DNA of 64,000 nt, taken from Halichondria panicea. Taxonomy: Eukaryota > Porifera > Demospongiae > Suberitida > Halichondriidae. The position numbers and the translations under genes were made by a program. The notes under the pieces were generated by a model. That model made no database searches. It had not been told where the DNA came from and saw only the letters and a list, made by a program, of their open reading frames with translations. Location of the stretch: positions 6,332,071 to 6,396,070 of the forward strand of contig NC_087380.1 of NCBI RefSeq assembly GCF_963675165.1, in the 5' to 3' direction. Positions 23,724-34,890 of the stretch are shown here, one piece after another. Position 1 is the first letter of the stretch. Each line of letters starts with the position of its first letter.

Positions 23724-23945
23724 TCAAGGGCGTATAAAAGAAGAGAGGGCATGCAACTCCATATGAGCAGAGTTCAAACGTGGGCAGATGAATGTGCATG
23801 ACTGTGCATGAAATGCTAAAAATAGAAATTTCTATTTTTAGCACTTCATGCAAATGCACACATTCCTCCGCCCATGTTTAAACTCTACTAGCTACGTGTA
23901 CTGATAGTGGAGTTGCATGCTCTCTCTTCTTTTATACGCCCTTGA
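23724..23945. mobile_element. Foldback hairpin element, copy d
   Basis: Same ends and centre as the copy at 1072-1295. Confidence 0.75.
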
Positions 23946-24429
23946 TATCATCACATTAGTACTGTCTATGATGTGCAATATGTAACTCATCTACTGTGAT
24001 GTAATAGAGGGTGTGATCAAACATTTTACGTCGTGTTTCCGCATGCCCAAACCTTCCCCCCAAACATTTAATCCTAGATGAAACCCTTCAGGGATTTGAC
24101 CTTATGGACTTAGGTACGACCACTGGTGTCATATACGTCATGAAAAGTTTTACAAGAATACCGATATAGCGTGTAATTTTTGTGGGATAAATTTGCTTCA
24201 TTACATGCACTGTATTGCATGCGTTTCGGCAAGCCACGCCTATGTTTCCGCGGGTAAAATTTTTATAGAGGTCAGCCTGTCCACGAAATTACCCGCGAAA
24301 TGGTAGCCAATTTTGTATTGATCATCATAACAGATATCCATGGTCAATCACCAATATACAGTTACGTAACAAAATACCCGCTAGGTAGGATCGTACTACA
24401 TGTACCATACATAAATCTTACAAGAATAC

Positions 24430-24456
24430 CTGACTCGTTAATTCCTCCTCTTCTCC
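24430..24456 (-). pseudogene. Solo DDG exon-5 remnant (27 b)
   Basis: Nine codons (GEEEELTSQ) between a TATATAG acceptor and CAG|GTATTC; same as at 1780-1806. Confidence 0.4.
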
Positions 24457-25754
24457 CTATATAAGAAGGCATACTAACCATAATAAAGAAAAAGTTGTGA
24501 CAAATACAATGATATGTCAAGGTGGTACTCTTTTTTCTGAGGTGTCAGTGTTAGAGTTAGGGTTTTTATGAAATATGCATAGCAAAACACAGTAGAAATG
24601 TAAACGGCGACAATTTTCAAGCCTAGGTGCTTAATGGTGCTATATGAGTAGAGCTGTGTCTATTCCTGTGGCTACTGCATCGGTATATAGAGCAAAGCTA
24701 TTCCCAGACGAAGCTAATCAAAACACGGCAGCTTGAGCGACACCTAACTTAATGAAAATCGCTGGAATCTCCCCCTTTACTACAGATAGTGAATTGTGGA
24801 GAGGTTGTTATGAATAATAACAAGATCTTTGCTTAGTTGGTGTGTCCATAGATAGAAGAGGAAGAGGGATTGGTAACGAAAGTACCCTCGTGTAACACCC
24901 GCTTTACCCGCGGTTTAATCGAGGCTGTGTCAACAAGCTAAAGCTGTAGATGGGCGTGTTCCGGTTAGGCCAAGCTGATGGCCTATTTCTACACACAGTG
25001 TATAATATACCACAAGCATATATGCTCAGTCTGTGCAACTCAATCATATTTAAAGGTCTATGCCTATTTTAGCAGTTATAACCAGCACGCTTACACGTTT
25101 TAGCAATACAAGACTATAAATAGCAGCTGTTCTCCTAAAACTTTACTGGAATGTCCCTTTTTACTGGGTGTGGTCAGTCATTAGCAAGTATAACACGTGG
25201 CTCACAGACTGGGCGTGTTATATATTGCTGAAAAAGATTGTCTCGAGAAAATACAACTTTCTTATTTTGAGCGAGTTACCCGGCAAAATAGCCTCGTTTA
25301 TAGGGCGTAACGCGGATAGTTTTCGAGGTTTTACTGCAGATTCAATGTAAAATGATCACGTGTACTGCTTCCATTACCAATCCCTCTTACTATTCTATCT
25401 ATGGTGTGTCACAGGCATCGTGTTATGGCCTAATCCCAGGGGGGAATCTGTAGCAAGCCCCACCCCCACCCCACCTCACAGCATATTGGTGGACACTGAT
25501 CTCTGATTTACATTCTACCAACAGATTCCTGATAGGACGCATGCAGTGTATCAAATGCCTCCAGTGAGTTTCACCGACCCCTTCTGTTTAGGATTATAGT
25601 GTGTATAATTATATTGTAGTACACTTGTGTTCATTGACCCTATAGGTACGATCGTGCGGTGTCATACCTGTGGGGAATCATCAATCTGTGGGCAGCTATC
25701 AATTACGTTCTGTGAGTAGAAAGCAATCAGTGATCATCAATGTACACAGTAAGT

Positions 25755-25805
25755 TAGCCTCGATCCCAGCCCCTCTCAATTGAGAACGGCCTGGAATCGA
25801 GGCTA
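25755..25805. mobile_element. Short hairpin element with 9-bp TSD
   Basis: TAGCC...GGCTA between two ACAGTAAGT copies; sister of 20900-20954. Confidence 0.75.
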
Positions 25806-25913
25806 ACAGTAAGTATAATTACAAAACTGGTGTCATATGTACATACATGAGAAGCTAAATGCTAAATTGGAGTGCTAAATTTTCACACACTTTAATACAG
25901 TCATGGTGGTATA

Positions 25914-26247
25914 CAGTAGACCCTTGTTAATCTGGTCACCCTTGGAACAGTGCAGCTTAGCCGAAATAGCGAGGTGACTGCATTTTAGAAAATAGCTGCA
26001 GCTAAAAAGCGACCCTAATGACTAATTTTGCAGTTCTGTCTCGAGGATAATGAACATTATGCTCTTTATTTAAGTGCAATCAATTTTGCCAAACTGTAGT
26101 TTTGGGCAGCCAGAACTGACCAGATACGGAATAGCGAGTGGCCGCACTTCAGGGCGAGTTTTGTGCAAGCTAGCAATCTGTACCGAACGAAATGACCGGA
26201 TATCGAGGTGACCGTATTCAGAGAACCAGAATAGCGAGAGTCTACTG
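25914..26247. mobile_element. CAGTAGACTCTCG-type MITE
   Basis: TA-flanked sister of 21063-21415, with a short internal deletion around the ATACCCAAAACGGCC part. Confidence 0.7.
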
Positions 26248-26694
26248 TATAATTAGTGGTGTGGTAATGTTCAGGCTTTTCATAACAAATTAATGTTCTG
26301 TTAGTCAGTCATCAGTCATCAGTGGTCACCATACAATGTACTATGTGAGGAGATAGCTAGCTAGTATTCTACTACATATATACTTGTAGTCTATTTGTGT
26401 CAACTGGTGACCTTAAGTCATGATCGTTGTCAGAGATCTTAATTAGTGGTCAATCGCGATGTACAATTAACAAATAGCATGACCCTCGTATTATAGTGTG
26501 TATAATTATATTGTAGTACACTTGTGTTCACTTGTGTTCATAATTGACCCTATAGGTACGATCGTGCGGTGTCATACCTGTGGTGGTATTGGGTAAGGAA
26601 GAGGGGGATCATAAATCTGTGGGTAGATATCGTCAGAGCTATCACTGCTCTGTGAGTAGAAAGCAATCAGTGATCATCAATGTACACAGTAAGT

Positions 26695-26745
26695 TAGCCT
26701 CGATCCCAGCCCCTCTCAATTGAGAACGGCCTGGAATCGAGGCTA
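26695..26745. mobile_element. Short hairpin element with 9-bp TSD
   Basis: TAGCC...GGCTA between two ACAGTAAGT copies; a duplicate of the segment at 25755 within the same unit. Confidence 0.75.
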
Positions 26746-27206
26746 ACAGTAAGTATAATTACAAAACTGGTGTCATACGTATATACATGAAAAGCTAAAT
26801 GCTAAATTGGAGCGCTAAATTTTCTGGTATACAGTATGGTGCCTACCTAGATACCTGGCATACCCTAGGTAATGAGAACTGATGTGATAACGAAAATATT
26901 ACCTCTGAAAATCTGTGCCGAAGCCTGAGAGGGTAGAAAGGTCCTTCAATATCAAGGTCCTAATGTAGGAGCACATAAAAAGTCACTTTAGCAAAACATT
27001 ACTACGTTTTGCTAGATCATGTGGCTATTCTGACCTCTGACCTGGACCACTAATTGGTTTTTTTTTGGCATTCTGCAAAAGTATGACCTGGAAAATCCAT
27101 GATTAATTTAGTGTGACCTAAAGATCAAGTGGTGTCTGACCTCCTCTGGGTTAATTGCTTATAATGCTTCTAATCAATAGCTAGGTGTTCATAATGCAAG
27201 CTACCT

Positions 27207-27279
27207 GTACCATGGATATCTGCGTGTGTATTTTTTATTGCAATCCAAATCCAATACACCCTTGATATCCATGGTACAA
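27207..27279. repeat. Imperfect hairpin
   Basis: GTACCATGGATATC on the left and GATATCCATGGTAC on the right, with inner GTGTATT / AATACAC pairing. Not found elsewhere in the window. Confidence 0.6.
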
Positions 27280-27347
27280 CTATTACATGTACAATTTCAG
27301 AGACTTCAGTATCAAGGTTCTGTTGATAAAATGTAGATCAGTATAAT

Positions 27348-27690
27348 TGGGGCGAGCGTAGCGAGCCTTAACTTAGTGACGACGGTAGGAAATTTCTCTG
27401 TATGTATGTAATGGTACGTTGGTACGGCCTGATAGCTGGTTTTTACACACGCGGTCCTTACCAATTTCGTGTATTCCTATTGTATTTTGCACAACTGGAG
27501 GCATAAGAAAAAGTTGCATAAAATGAATCCTGACAACGAACGCAAACAAGAAAGACTTCGAATAAGGAGGGATCGAGAGAGACAAGCAAGAGCCCAAGAA
27601 ACAGCTGAAGAGAAAGAAGTCAGGCTAAGTTCAAACAGGGTCTAACAACATGCATCAAAACACCTGTACTGCTAACACGCTCGCCCCATG
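27348..27690 (+). mobile_element. Defective transposon with short inverted termini
   Basis: The ends read GGGGCGAGCGTAGCG and the reverse complement of CACGCTCGCCCC. Inside, a plus-strand frame at 27523-27645 gives a 40-residue Arg/Glu-rich peptide (RIRRDRERQARAQETAEE). I associate that composition with N-terminal regions of several animal transposon proteins; the superfamily cannot be named. No target duplication was recognised. It looks like an internally deleted copy. Confidence 0.45.
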
Positions 27691-28228
27691 ACACCTTGTG
27701 TCACCCTAGTCGTACTGTGTGGGAGGACAGTAAACAGTGTGTATTATATAGTACATTGACCCTATAGGTACGACCGTATGGTGTCACACAAAAAATACCT
27801 CTGTTGATGATGACAGCCTTGGGTAAAGAGGGGGAGCAATTGAACTTGAATGTGCCTCCAATGGTGATGATGGTAGACTTAATAGTGATGGTGTCTTTCG
27901 ATATGAGTGCATGCATGGTAAGCAAGTGAGCTCAGTTCAGGTACGTTATGAGGCAGAATTTAAATGAGTCATCAATGAAGAGGCAGCTAACTAGTAGTTA
28001 TACACAATTATAGCTACTAATTTTGTAGTCTCTTCCATATAGTATATGTATACCTAGATTACTGGTCAGTATTACCTACCAGTGCATGTCTTACGCTAGC
28101 TCTCTTCCTATGAGGTTACTGTTACACTATTATAAAAACTTACCGGCCTATCTGATCTTCTTAATGAAAGCCTTGCAAACAATCTTTGGTACCACCTTTC
28201 CCCCTGTGGTGATGACTCACTGTCCTTC

Positions 28229-30017
28229 TCAGTTACACTTGTATGTTGCCCTGAGGGCTCAACCGTTTCCCCTGGTGATGGTGTAGTCTTGGGTTCATCC
28301 TCTTCACCCTATTTAAGAAGACATACATGTAACTATAACCATAATAAAAAGTTGTGACAAATAACAATGACATGGCAAGGTGGTACTCTTTTACTCGTGT
28401 TATTATAATTATAGATACTCACTGCTCTTTGTGATGTTCTCCAAGAAAATAATCGCTGATACCACTTTTTCTGTTGGCGCTCTTGGATTGTCTTTCCCTC
28501 TAACTCTTCATGACCAGTAGACTCTTGTCTGATCTGAGGTGGTGGTATGTTGCTATGGATAGCTCCGCTATCACCTGATGCAACCCCTGTACTGCCGCCC
28601 ACATTAAAACCACCCGCCACAGCACCGATAATACTACCAACAATTCTGTCCACAATTGTACCCACTACAGGGACAACGGGTAGTGACTGGCTGTGAGGAG
28701 GAGATGGATTCTGATCCTCTCTCTGAATGAGCAAAGCTAGAGATAATAATATACGAGTCACAATCTCAACATACCTCAAAGAGGACTTCATTTGTTGATC
28801 CATGAATTGATGACACCTTTAGCACAGAAGGAATTATTTGTGCAATTTGATCACACTCGTGAAATGATAATTGTACTATCCCTAGGAAGAAAAAAATAAG
28901 CTGAATGGAACCATCCTCGATTGAATGCAAGTGTACAGCATAGACAGACACTTTAAGAATCCTAGCAATGGCAGCCTTTAGGTCACGATAAATTGCAAGA
29001 GATTCAGTGTCGAGCTTGAAGCAAAATTTAACACTTTTTTTATTATCATTCAATCGGCTGATCTTGCAAGGCTCTACTTTCCATGTGTTGAGAAACTTTC
29101 TGAGCTCAGTGAAATACGTAGCCAAATCACGTTGATCACTTTCAGTTCCAAACTTATTAATCACGTCTTCTAGAATCTCAAAATCAAGGAACGACCAAAA
29201 TGGAGAGATAATGACAAAGATTTCATCAACACTAGCAGCCTTTCTGAGATCTTCCTGCTGTTCAGCAAGCAGCATGTCACTCTGTTTGTGAATCACAGCA
29301 CGGGACGTTCGATACGATGTGAGGAGGGCTACCAGGGACACTAATTTAACAATCTTTTTCTTCTTCTTCTTCTTCTTCTTCAAAGATTCTCGGCGCAGGT
29401 TAGCAAACTTCTTCTCAATGGTTTTGATATCATTTGTCAGTTGCTGTTCATCATCGCTCCTATACTTCCTTTTCTCCCCGTGGCCAGTTTCTTTGGGGGG
29501 GTTAACATTAATAGCTCTATTATAAACATACAAATTTACCTGGAGAACAGTATTTCAGCTCCAACTTCTCTGCTAATCGTATTTCACGAACCAGAGCTGA
29601 CCGTAGAGCATCAATCAGTTGTTCCCATGTGGCTCCTATTGTCACCCGTAGCCAATCAAGCAGGACTGCCTCTAATCGATCAGACGGATTGATTTTCCCC
29701 TGTTCGATTGCATCCAGGGTACCTGGAGTCAACCGCAGCTCCAGACCTATCGGCCGCCACTTAGCCCTCACTTCAAACAATGCTTCATATATAAGCTGTA
29801 AATCACTTGTACCTAAACCTAGGTTCGTTCCTGTACACAAAACAGACCATGTCATACACAGTGTTACATGTGCGAAGGGTACAACCACATTTATTATTAT
29901 ATAGAGCTATACTATTATTATTATATATCTAATCTATACATGTCAATATAAATAAATGGTCCAACCTTCTATCTCATCCCGGATCACTTCAATCTTAGTA
30001 GCATCTTTTGAGGCCAT
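28229..30017 (-). CDS. DDG2: death-domain protein with Lys tract and glycine-zipper tail
   Basis: Exons: 30017-29966, 29830-29540, 29490-28775, 28722-28423 and 28309-28229. These give 479 residues with all phases consistent. The start exon is MASKDATKIEVIRDEIE, unlike DDG1. The death domain (ALFEVRAKWRPIG, LLDWLRVTIGATWEQ) and the FLDFEILEDVI region are both present. A TTC repeat encodes nine or more Lys just before IVKLVSLVALL. Exon 4 is the longest of the family (300 bases) and adds a hydrophobic glycine zipper, GSIIGAVAGG, near residues 382-391. In exon 5 one extra C (GGCTCCAACC, against GGCTCAAC in sisters) shifts the frame, so the tail stops at TGA and loses the second WYQRLF motif. It may be functional with a shorter tail; partners are unknown. 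Confidence 0.7.
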
Positions 30018-30126
30018 GAATGCAAGCTAGCCAGGCGAGGGGGACTCTCCCTCAGGCTGCCCACATTGACATCAACACAACCACAATTATCATTATCATC
30101 AAAATTACACAGTGCTGTCTCTAGAT

Positions 30127-30300
30127 CTATAGTAGCAGTGTTTCTAGGAGAGCTATAGGAGTGAGTGCTTGGGCATCTTTACTGAACTGGCCCTGGAGGT
30201 ACTCGGGTACCCGACCTCTGCCCCTGTCCCTCCCCTCCTGGTCCACTGTGACCGTGGTACGCAGGGAGGAGGCCCTCACTCGATCATAGCATGTCTGCAA
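30127..30300 (-). other. Conserved segment between SREK1-like 2 and DDG2
   Basis: Sister of 17979-18176: frame LQTCYDRVRASSLRTTVTVD after TCACAG. It differs downstream and ends in a stop 109 bases before the DDG2 start. Confidence 0.4.
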
Positions 30301-30739
30301 CTGTGAGGGGAAGGACGGTGTAAATATAATAATTATCGCCACAAATGTAACAAATTGGTATAAATCAGTTGAATATTTCTATGTTTGAATGCTCGTGGGC
30401 AAATTCTTTTGTTTCTGGACAAAATTATACTTCAGTTATAGACAATTTATTGAATCTGGACCTTAGCCGTTAGAGATACTCACCTAACCGAAAAGAAACT
30501 AGTAAATTTGAGAGGATGTGTATGTACAATACTAGCACCCTAGAACCCTGTGCCTACACTCTCCCTGTGTGCATGTGATGCAGGTGTAGTGATGCACTCA
30601 CTTGATTGGACGCTCTCCAAACTTGGCTCCGTTGTATTGAAGGGCTATGGGCACAGACTCGGTACAACAAACGTAAATCTGAAGAGTAGAAAAGTGTAGT
30701 TGAATCCTGCAAACTTATCGTCTATAACTTAATTGGATA

Positions 30740-30956
30740 CCGTACGAGTGGAAAATTTCGAGGGTGTAAATTTTCGTGCAATTCAATATTCTGTCTTATT
30801 TTGAAAATTTCGCGGGTAGTAAATTTCGTGGAGTTAGGGTGTGGCACTATCTCGCATGCGTATACGAAGCCTTCCATGGGTTTTAATTTTCGTGTTCTGC
30901 AGCCACCTACGAAAAATGCGAAATTAAAAACACCTCGATATGTTCTACCCGTACGG
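30740..30956. mobile_element. 217-bp MITE in SREK1-like copy 2
   Basis: Ends CCGTACGAGTGG and CCCGTACGG, flanked by TA. Copies 3 and 4 read TTGGATATGCCAAACG uninterrupted at the same place, giving the empty site. Confidence 0.8.
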
Positions 30957-31380
30957 TATGCCAAACGTTTGCACCTCTTAGAATGCGAATCAGTTGGTCA
31001 ATCTACTACCCCTCTACACCTATACAACGTTTGTATATAATTATACTGAGAGCATGACTTTTTTCGCTGACTACTGATAACTGTTTCTGAACAAAATGAC
31101 ACATTAAAATGTTTGGTCGAATTCATGTACATGCATGTACTTACTAAATTGACTAGCAACCTCTCACCTGGTGGGTTGGGTCTCGTCTCCGGCCATCCTC
31201 ACGTACTTGATCTCACCACAAGGCTGGAAGAAAGTGAGCACCTGTTCAGCCGTCATGTTGCTAGCCAGGTTGCCGATGTAGATGGTGCGTCATATCTCCT
31301 CGATCTTGGTGGGGTCTATGTTACCAGTGAGAGGGGGAGGTTGGGGGACCACCGTGCCCATCATGGATATGAAGGGGGCA

Positions 31381-31790
31381 GTGAACTGGGAGAGCTGTGG
31401 GGGGGGGGGGGGGGGGCAGGTGTGGGTAGTATCATACATTAATGAGGGGGACAGTGAGCTGGGAGAGCTGGGGGGGCAGGTGTGGGTAATATCATGCATT
31501 AATGAGGGGGCCAGTGAGCTGGGAGAGCTGGGGGGCAGTGTGGGTAATATCATGCATTAATGAGGGGAGCAGTGAGCTGGGAGAGCTGGGGGGGGCAGGT
31601 GTGGGTAGTATCATACATTAATGAGGGGGGCAGTGAGCTGGGAGAGCTGGGGGGCAGGTGTGGGAAATATCGTGCATTAATGAGGGGGGCAGTGAGCTGG
31701 GAGAGCTGGGGGGGCAGGTGTGGGTAGTATCATGCATTAATGAGGGGGGCAGTGAGCTGGGAGAGCTGGGGGGGTAGGTAATATTGTATA
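31381..31790. repeat. ~60-bp minisatellite at the exon-4 acceptor of copy 2
   Basis: Seven units, each with GTGAGCTGGGAGAGCTGG and most followed by GCAGGTGTGGGTA and ATCATGCATTAATGAG. On the gene strand each unit contains a C-rich tract, CAG, and codons like the start of exon 4 (LSQLTAP). Copy 3 has about three units, copy 1 about two, and copy 4 essentially none. Confidence 0.8.
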
Positions 31791-31932
31791 TACACAACAC
31801 ATGCATAGAATGCCTTATCTTGACGGAGCAAGGGTATCTAATGAGAACATAACGCTGTCATTAAAGCAGGTATATACAGCTACACAGTAAGTCTGTTGTA
31901 CATGGAAGCAAGAGAGGAATTTAAGTACATGT

Positions 31933-32153
31933 ACTGTATAGCGCGAAATTTCGAGGCATTTATATTTCGTGGAATGGCCTCTAAAAGCATTTCGTTGCAC
32001 AATGTACGTGGAATGACTGCTTACCGGAAGCCACGCCTTTAATCTTTGCACGTTATAAAGAAAAATTTTCGTGGACTTAATTTTCGTGCAGGATTGCTAA
32101 CCCACGAAATCAGTGAAACTTAAGCCCCTCGAAAATTTCGCGCTATACGGTAT
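31933..32153. mobile_element. CGTATAGCGCG-type MITE in intron 3 of copy 2
   Basis: Sister of 18952-19153 at the same intron position. Confidence 0.7.
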
Positions 32154-33234
32154 ATTTCGAGCACTAAAGCTAACCTTGCATGAATAGTAACTTACAGCGG
32201 CAGGGTTAATAGCAGCTCCCATAGCTGGTCCAGTGGGTGCTGGTGCCCCCATAGAGGGAGGTGTGGGGAGGAGAGGTGCAGTGTGACCCATTGGTTTGCT
32301 AGCGCTGTTGGCCAGGGCAATGGCCGGGGCTGCCAGGAACATCCCCACTAAAATTAGCTGGGTACTAGGTACAGGCTTTATTTTCTCCAAATGATACCCA
32401 CTCACTCTCCACGTACTTACTCCTCAGGAAAGAGCCTCAGTTCCTCAATATCTCCAAAGTAACTGAAAAGCTCCCTCATTTGTTGGAGGCCAGCAGAGGG
32501 TGACACATTGGTCACTTGGATCAGAGTAGTAGACATGGCTAGCTACTATAACTAGACACACTGTACAGTTTCTATTCCATGTGCATGTACGTGCTGAGGC
32601 TGATTCGATCTTTACCCAATACACTTTTGTTTGTTTTTACAGGGGGAGTACCCTCATAAACAGTTTTGTACAACCCTTTCAGTTGACAAAATCATCAATA
32701 CAGACATTACATGTAGATCTAGCTACCTACAAATGTAATTAGAGCTTTCTAGATAAAAATGCGTTAGGTTTGATTTACAAGATGTGATGCTGAAGGGCTA
32801 TACTGACATGTAGACCAACAGAAAAATAAACATACAAAAATACACGAAATGTTAAAGTTACACTATACCTACACGTATCAAGAAGACACACACAGACACA
32901 CACACACACAACCACAATTAACATTTTAGACTGACTCTGAAGTTTAACTATCAACTATCATTTGGTGGGAAACTGCGGGGCCAGTCTGTGGGTAAAGAAT
33001 GTATATAATAGCAGCCAGTCAATGTTAATGTTTAACTGAGTACTGGTAACACAGTGGGTTTACCACCCTATCTGCCCTGTCGATCTGACATAGGTACAAC
33101 CACTGATGTCATACATCAAGATTACCTCTTTGTCATTTTAATGCACTATGGATCTCGATATCGTCAGAGCTATCAATGCAGCTTCTCGGCTGTGAGTAGA
33201 AAGCAATCAGTGATCATCAATGTACACAGTAAGT

Positions 33235-33285
33235 TAGCCTCGATCCCAGCCCTTCTCAATTGAGAACGGCCTGGAATCGAGGCTA
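33235..33285. mobile_element. Short hairpin element with 9-bp TSD
   Basis: TAGCC...GGCTA between two ACAGTAAGT copies. Confidence 0.75.
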
Positions 33286-33395
33286 ACAGTAAGTATAATT
33301 ACAAAACTGGTGTCATACGTATATACATGAGAAGCTAAATGCTAAATTGGAGTGCTAAATTTTCAGACACACTTTAATACGGTCATGGTGGTATA

Positions 33396-33773
33396 CAGTA
33401 GACTCTCGTTAATCTGGTCACCCTTGGAACAGTGCAGCTTAGCCGAAATAGCGAGGTGACTGCATTTTAGAAAATAGCTGCAGCTAAAAAGCGACCCTAA
33501 TGACTAATTTTACGGTTCTATCTCGAGGATAATGAACATTATGATCTCTAGTGCAATCAATTCTGCCACCCCATACACCCAAAACGGCCGTAATAAACGT
33601 AGTAAAACCTAGTTTTGAGCATCCAGAACTGACCAATATACGGAATAGCGAGTAGCCGCACTTCAGGGCGAGTTTTGTGCAGTAAAGATCAAGCTAGCAA
33701 TCTGTGCCGAACGAAACGACCGGTTATATCGAGGTGTCCGTATTCAGAGAACCGGAATAGCGAGAGTCTACTG
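33396..33773. mobile_element. CAGTAGACTCTCG-type MITE
   Basis: TA-flanked sister of 21063-21415. Confidence 0.7.
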
Positions 33774-34699
33774 TATAATTAGTGGTGTGGTAATGTTTAA
33801 GCTATTCATCAAAAATTAATGTTCTGTTGGTAGAATGCATCAGTCATCAGTCATCAGTCATCAGTCATCAGTCATCAGTGGTCACTATGCAATGTGCTAT
33901 GTGAGGAGACAGCTAGCTAGTACGCTACTACATATATACTTGTAGTCTATTCGTGTCAACTGGTGATCTAAGTCATTATCGTTGTCAGAGATTTTAATTA
34001 GTGGTCAATCACGATGTACAATTAACAAATAGCATGACCCTCGTATTACCATTGGTGTCATACAAAGATACCTGTGGTGAAACAAAAGGGATCGATTGTG
34101 ATATCATTCGAGACACTGGAGGCACTGGAGGAGGTGTATTATCTGGATTCTGTTGGTAGAGTGTAAATCTGTACTCTAGCTAGTATTCTTCTACTCGTAT
34201 AATTATAGTCTAATACTATTTGTGGTGTTAAGTGAACCTAACAATGTCTTAATCAGAATTTTTATGAAAAATTAGTGATCTACTTAGTAGTTAGCTCTGC
34301 ACTAGAACGCTAGCTATTGGTAGCTGCAAGAGTGAGAAGAGAGCTGCAAGGCTCTGCTGATGCAGCCATTAATTTTAGACTTGAACTTTTGGCATCGATC
34401 GTTTTTAACAACAATCACGGTCGATCATTACCCACTCTTTGAGTTTGCATGCAGCAAAATTAATTAATGCAAAAATGTTCAGCGTGTATATAAAACTATT
34501 AGTAGCTTTATGTTATGTAGCTTTGGCATCTCCACCGAGGTATCAGCACCCGCGGTGCTTTCCTTATATATGCCTTTTAATTGACCCTAGGTACAAGCAC
34601 TGGTGCCATACATGTACATACATGAAAATGTTACAAGAATATACCTCTAATATTGAGTGGTGTGCAGGAGAGTCGTCTGTAGAAGAGTATATACGAGAG

Positions 34700-34890
34700 T
34701 ATGTAGGATAGTTGTGTGTAGAAGAGTATGTAGGAGAGTGGTGTATAGGAAGTGAGACTTCTACTTGTGGAAGAGAGACTTCTACTCGTGGAGGAGAGTA
34801 GTGTATAGGAGGTGAGACTTCTCGTGGAGGAGAGTAGTGTATAGGAGGTGAGACTTCTCGTGGAGGAGAGTAGTGTGTAGGAGGTGAGAC
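34700..34890. repeat. Purine-rich minisatellite
   Basis: Repeats of about 36 bases, GGAGGTGAGACTTCTCGTGG followed by AGGAGAGTAGTGTATA. The last units are nearly identical and the first ones diverged. Only traces are present in the other units. Confidence 0.7.

Larger units (their letters stand above)
22545..25592. repeat. X block 5
   Basis: Fifth X block. Order: CGTATAGCGCG element, 81-codon repeat frame (23058-23303), poly-G tract (about 23663-23674), hairpin d, CGATATAGCG element (about 24158-24304), DDG exon remnant, 60-codon repeat frame (25168-25350). It breaks off at about 25592 (CCCCTTCTGTTT then GGATTATAG), unlike blocks 6 and 7, which run on to a DDG gene. Confidence 0.7.
25593..28228. 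other. Non-coding repeats 3' of DDG2
   Basis: A segment with a 9-bp-TSD hairpin and a CAGTAGACTCTCG element (25690-26330) is partly repeated at 26470-26830. Then come unique AT-rich sequence, a hairpin (27207-27279) and a defective element (27348-27690). No full gene. Confidence 0.5.
30602..32536 (-). pseudogene. SREK1: SREK1-like copy 2, exon 2 deleted
   Basis: Remaining pieces: exon 1 (32536-32421), the 3' part of exon 3 (about 32342-32196), exon 4 (31394-31168) and exon 5 (30678-30602). A deletion joins the middle of exon 3 to intron 1 at about 32341, removing exon 2 (second half of RRM1) and the start of exon 3. Exon 4 carries the TGA after KIEEI shared with copies 1 and 3, but it is the only copy with a normal GT donor (CCAG|GTGAGA). 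Exon 5 (RRM2 second half, VPIALQYNGAMFGERP in sisters) is one base short. Intron 3 next to the exon-4 acceptor is expanded into a minisatellite. A working two-RRM protein is excluded. Confidence 0.75.

Noticed and set aside
25168-25350. 60-codon plus-strand frame (MWSVISKYNTW...) repeated at 37633-37815 and 60272-60454
   Set aside because: Also embedded in X-block repeat sequence. The block-1 copy is frameshifted and the conservation equals that of the flanking non-coding bases.
31290-31806. Pro/Ser-rich minus-strand frames (PPSSPSSL repeats) as a structural protein
   Set aside because: They translate the intron minisatellite of SREK1-like copy 2 and have no start or family match.
33838-33880. 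Possible CRISPR-like or regulatory array of ATCAGTC repeats
   Set aside because: A simple tandem repeat of 7-8 bases with no spacers; it is a microsatellite.
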